33,958 nucleotides of DNA from Clostridia bacterium (lineage in GTDB: Bacteria > Bacillota > Clostridia > Christensenellales > CAG-917), in assembly GCA_028710495.1 (NCBI GenBank), contig JAQUST010000009.1, positions 24,552 to 58,509 on the forward strand, in the 5' to 3' direction. Each line of letters begins with the position of its first letter. Within the stretch, counting starts at the first letter, position 1. Positions 28,480-33,958 of this stretch are shown piece by piece. A program made the position numbers and the translations under genes. Under the pieces are notes generated by a model. The model had not been told where the DNA came from, made no database searches, and saw nothing but the letters and a program-made list of their open reading frames with translations.

Positions 28480-28600
28480 ATGAAAAAAAAAATTACTCAT
28501 ATTTTCAGTTACTTTAGTACTATTAATTTGTTTGATTCCATTTAGTAACATTTGTTATGCAGGAAATACATACAATACATGGGAATATGGGGTGGAATAA
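28480..28600 (+). pseudogene. Signal-peptide mini-ORF interrupted by an A10 homopolymer (39 aa if read as A9)
   Basis: agggag SD; one-base correction gives MKKKLLIFSVTLVLLICLIPFSNICYAGNTYNTWEYGVE*, a good secretion signal plus a 12-aa tail; as written, the frame stops after 21 aa. Confidence 0.5.
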
Positions 28601-28869
28601 TGAAAGGAAAATTAGATTTATTTAAATTGAAAGAGTTGGGTGTTATTGATTTATTAGAAGATGAAAATTTAACAAAAAATTTAACAAAAATTAAAATAGA
28701 TAATAAAATATACGGATTAAAATTTAATGATGATTCATATAAAATTATGATTTTAAATGAAATATCTGATATGAAACGTAGTTTATATAAACGTTATTTA
28801 TTTTGTATAATAACTGGCATAATTGTAATTGGCATGCTGGGATTTTGTATATTTCTGTTAATTGAATAA
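28600..28869 (+). CDS. Small protein with C-terminal transmembrane helix
   Basis: ATG 28600 overlaps the mini-ORF stop (TAATG); MKGKLDLFKLKELGVIDLLEDENL...KRYLFCIITGIIVIGMLGFCIFLLIE. Confidence 0.65.
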   Translation: MKGKLDLFKLKELGVIDLLEDENLTKNLTKIKIDNKIYGLKFNDDSYKIMILNEISDMKRSLYKRYLFCIITGIIVIGMLGFCIFLLIE

Positions 28870-28904
28870 ATAATATCTCAAAACCCCAAACCAAATTTAA
28901 GCAG

Positions 28905-28962
28905 AAACTCTGTGAATGCAAAAACAAACAATCAAAAAAGCACCCAAATTGAGTGCTTTTTT
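28905..28962 (+). repeat. 58-bp direct repeat, copy 2, containing a terminator
   Basis: aaactctgtgaatgcaaaaacaaacaatcaaaaaagcacccaaattgagtgctttttt; two substitutions relative to 28008-28065. Confidence 0.93.
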
Positions 28963-29595
28963 GTATGCACAAACACCTATTTCAAATCCACGCAAAGCCT
29001 AAGAAGCCTGAACAAAAGTGCTAAAAACTTAACATATAATGTACAAATCACAAAATTAAAAACAAAGATTAAACCGAACTCAAATCCAAACTTTATCTTC
29101 AAGCCAACTCCCAAACTCAACCCCCAACACCAATCCCCAAATCAAACTTAAGTTCAAACTCAAAATTTAATTCCAACGCCAATCCCAAAACCCAAGCTTA
29201 AACCAAACTCAAATTCAATCTTTATCTCCAAACCCAACATTAATTCCAACCACAAAACGCTCGAAAGCTATACATAATACTCACGAATTATATCTCGTCA
29301 TCTCATATAAAAGAAGAAAAGCGACAAATACAGCATCGCAAAACATAAAAGACAAATTTAACAAAAAATTGACAAACAGGCATTAAAGTACAATGATAAT
29401 AAAATAAAATCCAAAACGCAGTATGAACGCTATACAGACAGAACTGCTCCGCCTCAAATCGTAAAAATTAGCTTAAACATGTCGAGTTTTGAGCAAATTT
29501 TGCTTTCGAAAACCTGAAGTTGACTGCCATAAAACAAGTACTAATTACTTGGTTTTCGCATACAATGATAAAGAGAAAATATTACAAAATTTGGG

Positions 29596-29624
29596 TTGAC
29601 ATAATGGTACTTCTGTTGTAAACT
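29596..29624 (+). promoter_or_regulatory. Candidate sigma-A promoter of the surface lipoprotein gene
   Basis: TTGACA, 17-bp spacer, TAAACT. Confidence 0.6.
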
Positions 29625-29749
29625 TAATTTATATATTAATTAAATGGTGGCATTCTGCAATCTGAAAGCGTTTTTACGGCCACACACTCACTCTACATAC
29701 GGGCACAAAACAAACAGTTTTTTTGAACTTCGGTTCAATGGGAGGAATT

Positions 29750-32700
29750 ATGAGAAAATCAAATCACGGCATAAGCCTTATTTTGGTTCTAGTCCTCGTC
29801 TTAGTGCTTTCCGTTGCTGTCCTTGCTGGTTGCAACGGTTTGTCAATTCCGGGCGAAGATTTGAATGGAGATTTGGGCGGAGGCGAAGTGAGCGATGTTG
29901 TGCCTGGTGGCGATGATGTGCCGGCAGATCCTACAGCACCGGCATCAATAGCGCCAACAGTTGCGCCACTAGCATACAGCATGCAAAACTCCGATGAGTC
30001 GCAAATGTTGGAATGTGATGAATTTGTACTTTTTGACATCACTTCATCAGCGACAATCACAAGCGAAAATGTGGGGACATTTGTCGAGGTGATTGACCGC
30101 AACGGAGACTTGGTCGCAATTCAAGTCAACGAGTATGACGGCATATATGTTATAAAAAGACCTGATGGCGAAAGCTACATTGCAGGTGCTACATACACAA
30201 TCAACTTGCTTGATGAAGTAGCATTTTTCACAGGCAAGAGCGAGACCCTCAGATCAATAAAATTCACAATCAACAAAGACTACGCGGCAGATGCAGTTTT
30301 ACAAGACGGCATAGTTTTGGTAAATCCGCAAAATGTTTCAGTCTTATCAGCAGGATTGAAAGACGCTGACAATGATATTTACGGACTTCGCCTTGAATTG
30401 ATTGTTCCTTACGATGTTTCAAGTGAAGCGGCGGCAATTGAAAGATTTGCAGTCGGCAATTTATTTGTAATCGCAAAATCATTTGATGAAGTCACCGCGG
30501 ACTCGACTTTCGGTAAAGTTTGCAGTGAGCCATTGACAGTACAAGGTGGTGGCACAATCGTTGTTGTATTTGATTATGTTGCTCCTTCAATGGAAGAAAT
30601 TTATTCAGCGCTTGACATCTTTGTTGTTGAAGAAGTTGACTGTTCTGAAATCGCAATTGATGAAGAAATAGCCGAAGCAGCCTCAGCAAGTGTTCGTCAA
30701 TCACAAATGTTTTATGATTTCGCAGAAGCAGTTTGGATGGTTTCTGACGAGGCGAAAACAGCAGGGATTATGGACACCGTCACAGGTTTCCTCGACAACT
30801 TCAAAATCGCGACAGAAATCAAACACGAAGGCAGAGGCTTTGCTCTTGCTTTCTCAATCGAATATCTTTCTGATGCAGATGCCAATGGCAAATGTATGTA
30901 TGCAAAAGTCGCCTACGGCGGAAACATTACATACGATATCAAAGCTTATGCAGAACTCGATGGAACAAATTTCTATTATGATTATGCTCTTATCGTAAAC
31001 ACAGACCACACTCTCACAATCTCAATTCAATGGATTGACAGCGAGTCTGACACTCTTGTGACAAACGATGAAGAACTTGCACAAAAAATTGCAGACATTC
31101 TTGCAGACCGCACAGTTTTGAGCGGAACTATATTTGGCGATGCAAAAGCAATCAGCAAAGAATTCACAGTACCGCTTATTCAAACATTAACTTATATCAT
31201 TCCAAACACACCAATCACAATCAACCTTGACCTCAACTGGTTCATTTCGTTCGAAATTCAAGCGGAACTATACAACGAAACAGTTATCACAAGTGTTGAC
31301 ACAATCGGTGTTCGCAGTGTTGCAGATGAAAATGGTGACCTAGTTCCAGAACAATACCAAACAAGAGTGAACACACTTTCAAACGACACAATGTTGTTTG
31401 GCACACTCACAATGGCAACAGGCGTAAATGCTGATGCATACTTCTCAATCGTTGGTATGTCAAAATGGCTCCGCGTCGGTATCGATGCAAGAGTCGGTGT
31501 TTATCTTGAACTTGACGGTGTTTTTGCAAAGACCGAGGCAACTGACGACAACATCAAAACAGCAGCAGGCGAATTTGGATGGTTTGTTTCAGCCGCTTTG
31601 GAATACAAAGTGTTCATATTGAGCGGAAAACCAGTAGGTGTTGAAGCCCACGGCGTTATCGCAACCTTCGGACAAGACATCATCACACTTGGTTGGAACA
31701 GCGAAAATTCAGACACAATCGTGCTTGATGAAATCGTCAACTCACTTGATACAGACACAATTCTCACATTAAGCGAAATTGACCTTCCCGCATACGAATC
31801 AAACAAATCCTATTTGACATTTGTCAATCCAATCGAAGTAGACAACACTTGGACAGCGATGAACACAGTTTACTCAGTTGATGATTTCGATTATTCAATC
31901 GCAACAGTTGGCGGAGTCAAAGTTGCAACAATGGCAAACGGATGCGTTATAGTTTTGAGCGCAGAAAGTTTTGAGACAACAATGACTATGACTTTGAAAG
32001 CAGACGCTGGTGTCTCAAAGACATTCACCCTCAGCTACACCGCGCCAGTCGTTGAAGAAGTTGTCGAAACACCAACAGAATTGTTCACAATCAACTTCAA
32101 TGCCAACGGCGGAACAAGCGTTGCTTCAATAACCGAAGTTGAATATCTCAGTGCAACAACACTTCCGACAGCCACAACAAGAACTGGTTATATTTTTGCA
32201 GGATGGTATTACAACGGTGTTCGTATTGAAGACAGCATCTTCACATTGACAGTCGCAAGCGATGTCACAGTTATTGCAAAATGGAACCAATTTTATGAAA
32301 ACGCAATCTATGTTTCAACAGCTGCACAACTCAAAGCAGTTGCAAATGACTTAGATGCAACATATTATCTTGAAAACGACATCAATCTTGGTGGCGCGGA
32401 ATGGACTCCAATCGGCACAGCTTCTGAGCCATTCGCAGGCTACTTCATGGGCAACAACCACAAAGTTTACGGCTTCAAGATTACAAAGGCAGTTGCAAAC
32501 GCAGGTTTGTTCGGATATGTTGTGAAAGGCACACAATCCAACTCAATCGTAAACCTCAATGTTTCAAATGCAACAATCGGCTTTACTGCAGAAAAAATGG
32601 ATGTTAATGCAGGCATAATTGCAGGCGTAAACGAAAACATTATTTCCGGATGTTCTGTCACAAGTTCATCAGTTTCCGTCACAATGAAAGGCAGTATCAC

Positions 32701-33403
32701 TGTCAACACCTACAATGCATACGCAGGCGGATTTGTCGGAGTCAACAAGGGAACGGTCAGCGGAACAAATTCAACCACTGCAACGGTAAGCGCAGTCACA
32801 AACAATGCGTATATCAATCTATATGTTGGCGGATTTGCAGCACTCAATGAAGGCACAATCACAGGCTCAAGCTCAGCATACGGCACACCGACAGCGAGAA
32901 ACACCAACAGCGTAAATTTCTCTGAAACTTATTCTGCAGGCTTGGTTGCAATCAACAATGCAACAATAAGCGGCGCATATGTTTATGGAAGCTACACATT
33001 GGTCAGCGAGAAGCAAGGTGGATTGGTTGCAGAAAACAACGGCAACATCAACAATTCAAAAGTTGCAGGTTCATTCACATTCACAGTTGACAATGTTGGC
33101 GGTATCGCAGGCGTAAACAATTCATCCATCACATCATGCTTTGCAAATTATATTACAATCAAAGCAAATGATGAAAACAACGTCGGCGGAATTGTTGGCA
33201 AGAACAACGAAGATGCTTCAGTCACAGGTTGCTCATCAACAGGAACCATCACAGGTGCTGATGATGTCGGCGGAGTAGTTGGCGAAAACGACAGCGATGG
33301 AATTATAAACACAAGCAGTTCAACCGCAAACTTGACAGCAACAAACAAAGGCATATTTGGTGTAGGCGCTGGCTCAACAGGCAGCATCTACGGAAACGAC
33401 TAA
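29750..33403 (+). CDS. Large cell-surface lipoprotein with InlB B-repeat/Flg_new-like module and GLUG-like C-terminal repeats
   Basis: Signal plus lipobox MRKSNHGISLILVLVLVLVLSVAVLAGC; FTINFNANGGTSVASITEVEYLSATTLPTATTRTGYIFAGWYYNG...VTVIAKW; repeats GGFVGVNKGTVSG, GGFAALNEGTITG, AGLVAINNATISG, GGLVAENNGNIN, GGIAGVNNSSIT, GGIVGKNNEDASVTG, GGVVGENDSDG. SD ggagg before ATG 29750. Confidence 0.88.
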   Translation: MRKSNHGISLILVLVLVLVLSVAVLAGCNGLSIPGEDLNGDLGGGEVSDVVPGGDDVPADPTAPASIAPTVAPLAYSMQNSDESQMLECDEFVLFDITSSATITSENVGTFVEVIDRNGDLVAIQVNEYDGIYVIKRPDGESYIAGATYTINLLDEVAFFTGKSETLRSIKFTINKDYAADAVLQDGIVLVNPQNVSVLSAGLKDADNDIYGLRLELIVPYDVSSEAAAIERFAVGNLFVIAKSFDEVTADSTFGKVCSEPLTVQGGGTIVVVFDYVAPSMEEIYSALDIFVVEEVDCSEIAIDEEIAEAASASVRQSQMFYDFAEAVWMVSDEAKTAGIMDTVTGFLDNFKIATEIKHEGRGFALAFSIEYLSDADANGKCMYAKVAYGGNITYDIKAYAELDGTNFYYDYALIVNTDHTLTISIQWIDSESDTLVTNDEELAQKIADILADRTVLSGTIFGDAKAISKEFTVPLIQTLTYIIPNTPITINLDLNWFISFEIQAELYNETVITSVDTIGVRSVADENGDLVPEQYQTRVNTLSNDTMLFGTLTMATGVNADAYFSIVGMSKWLRVGIDARVGVYLELDGVFAKTEATDDNIKTAAGEFGWFVSAALEYKVFILSGKPVGVEAHGVIATFGQDIITLGWNSENSDTIVLDEIVNSLDTDTILTLSEIDLPAYESNKSYLTFVNPIEVDNTWTAMNTVYSVDDFDYSIATVGGVKVATMANGCVIVLSAESFETTMTMTLKADAGVSKTFTLSYTAPVVEEVVETPTELFTINFNANGGTSVASITEVEYLSATTLPTATTRTGYIFAGWYYNGVRIEDSIFTLTVASDVTVIAKWNQFYENAIYVSTAAQLKAVANDLDATYYLENDINLGGAEWTPIGTASEPFAGYFMGNNHKVYGFKITKAVANAGLFGYVVKGTQSNSIVNLNVSNATIGFTAEKMDVNAGIIAGVNENIISGCSVTSSSVSVTMKGSITVNTYNAYAGGFVGVNKGTVSGTNSTTATVSAVTNNAYINLYVGGFAALNEGTITGSSSAYGTPTARNTNSVNFSETYSAGLVAINNATISGAYVYGSYTLVSEKQGGLVAENNGNINNSKVAGSFTFTVDNVGGIAGVNNSSITSCFANYITIKANDENNVGGIVGKNNEDASVTGCSSTGTITGADDVGGVVGENDSDGIINTSSSTANLTATNKGIFGVGAGSTGSIYGND

Positions 33404-33434
33404 AAATCGTATTTGAAAAGCACTAAACAAAATC

Positions 33435-33463
33435 AAAAAGCGGACACATTGTGTCCGCTTTTT
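33435..33463 (+). terminator. Strong terminator downstream of the surface lipoprotein
   Basis: AAAAAGCGGACAC-att-GTGTCCGCTTTTT followed by atttt. Confidence 0.92.
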
Positions 33464-33731
33464 ATTTTGAAAAACCAACAATTTTATATTGTCTAAAGTG
33501 CTATATGTCAAAAGAACTTGGAAATCTCGCAAAGCCTGTAAAATTCGAAAAGTCGAAAATCCCGAAAAGCCCAAAAAAACAAAAAGTTTGCAAAGACAGA
33601 TAAGTAGAAGAGCTTCAAATGCTCAAAACTCAAAACTTCATAATCCTCAACACCCAAACTCCTTCAACACTCCAACGCCTCAACACTCCAAAAACCAAGC
33701 CCAAAATCTCCAACCCCGTAAGTCACTTTAG

Positions 33732-33958
33732 CACCTCCAACTCCTCCAATCCTCCAACTCCTCCAACTCCTCCAACTCCTCCAACTACTCCAACTCCTCC
33801 AATCCTCCAACTCCTCCAACTACTCCAACTACTCCAACTCCTCCAAACTCTTCCAAATCCCTCCAAACCCCTCCAAACTCCTCCAAATCCTCCAACTCCT
33901 CCAACTCCTCCAACTCCTTTAACTCCTCTAAGCTCTCCAACCCCTCAACAACCCACAA
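33732..33958. repeat. (CTCCAACTC)n-type 9-bp-based satellite, truncated by the window end
   Basis: ctccaactcctccaactcctcc... with 8-9-bp unit slippage; no G on the + strand from 33732 to 33931. Confidence 0.93.

Noticed and set aside
28912-29151. 79-aa ORF overlapping the second 58-bp repeat
   Set aside because: Starts upstream of and reads through the terminator into the C/A-rich tract; low-complexity K/N/T/P composition and no SD.
33489-33731. 80-aa ORF after the surface-protein terminator
   Set aside because: Low-complexity K/R/S/N/P translation of a biased tract, no SD, no family resemblance.
33732-33958. CRISPR-like array
   Set aside because: Unit is 8-9 bp and continuous with no unique spacers; it is a satellite.

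Overview
The window looks like a chromosomal segment from a low-GC, probably endospore-forming member of the Bacillota/Clostridia; this is inferred from a clear Spo0A and gene content. Most of it is housekeeping: cysE, cysS, a minus-strand block (alpha/beta-hydrolase-like protein, signal peptidase I, GNAT, FAD oxidoreductase), uppP, ychF, argS, the conserved rpmH-rnpA-yidD-yidC-jag-mnmE-mnmG cluster, spo0A, a metallophosphoesterase, proS, ung, yhbY-like, DUF896-like, rpsF-ssb-rpsR, and a large repeat-containing surface lipoprotein. rpmH (44 aa, GTG start) is absent from the supplied ORF track. The most unusual material lies between genes. (1) Upstream of rpsF there are two tandem, diverged copies of a structured element. 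Compensatory/wobble changes and UNCG tetraloops both point to a minus-strand small RNA with its own promoter and terminator. (2) Downstream of rpsR, an AT-rich ~0.9 kb cassette is bounded by 58-bp direct repeats made from a terminator. It carries a promoter, a signal-peptide mini-ORF broken only by an A10 homopolymer, and a stop-start-overlapping small membrane protein. (3) There are 200 nt without a single G, and a related G-poor tract, each immediately after a terminator. (4) Many unrelated short tandem repeats occur in spacers and inside mnmE. All family calls are from reading the sequence; no database search was run.
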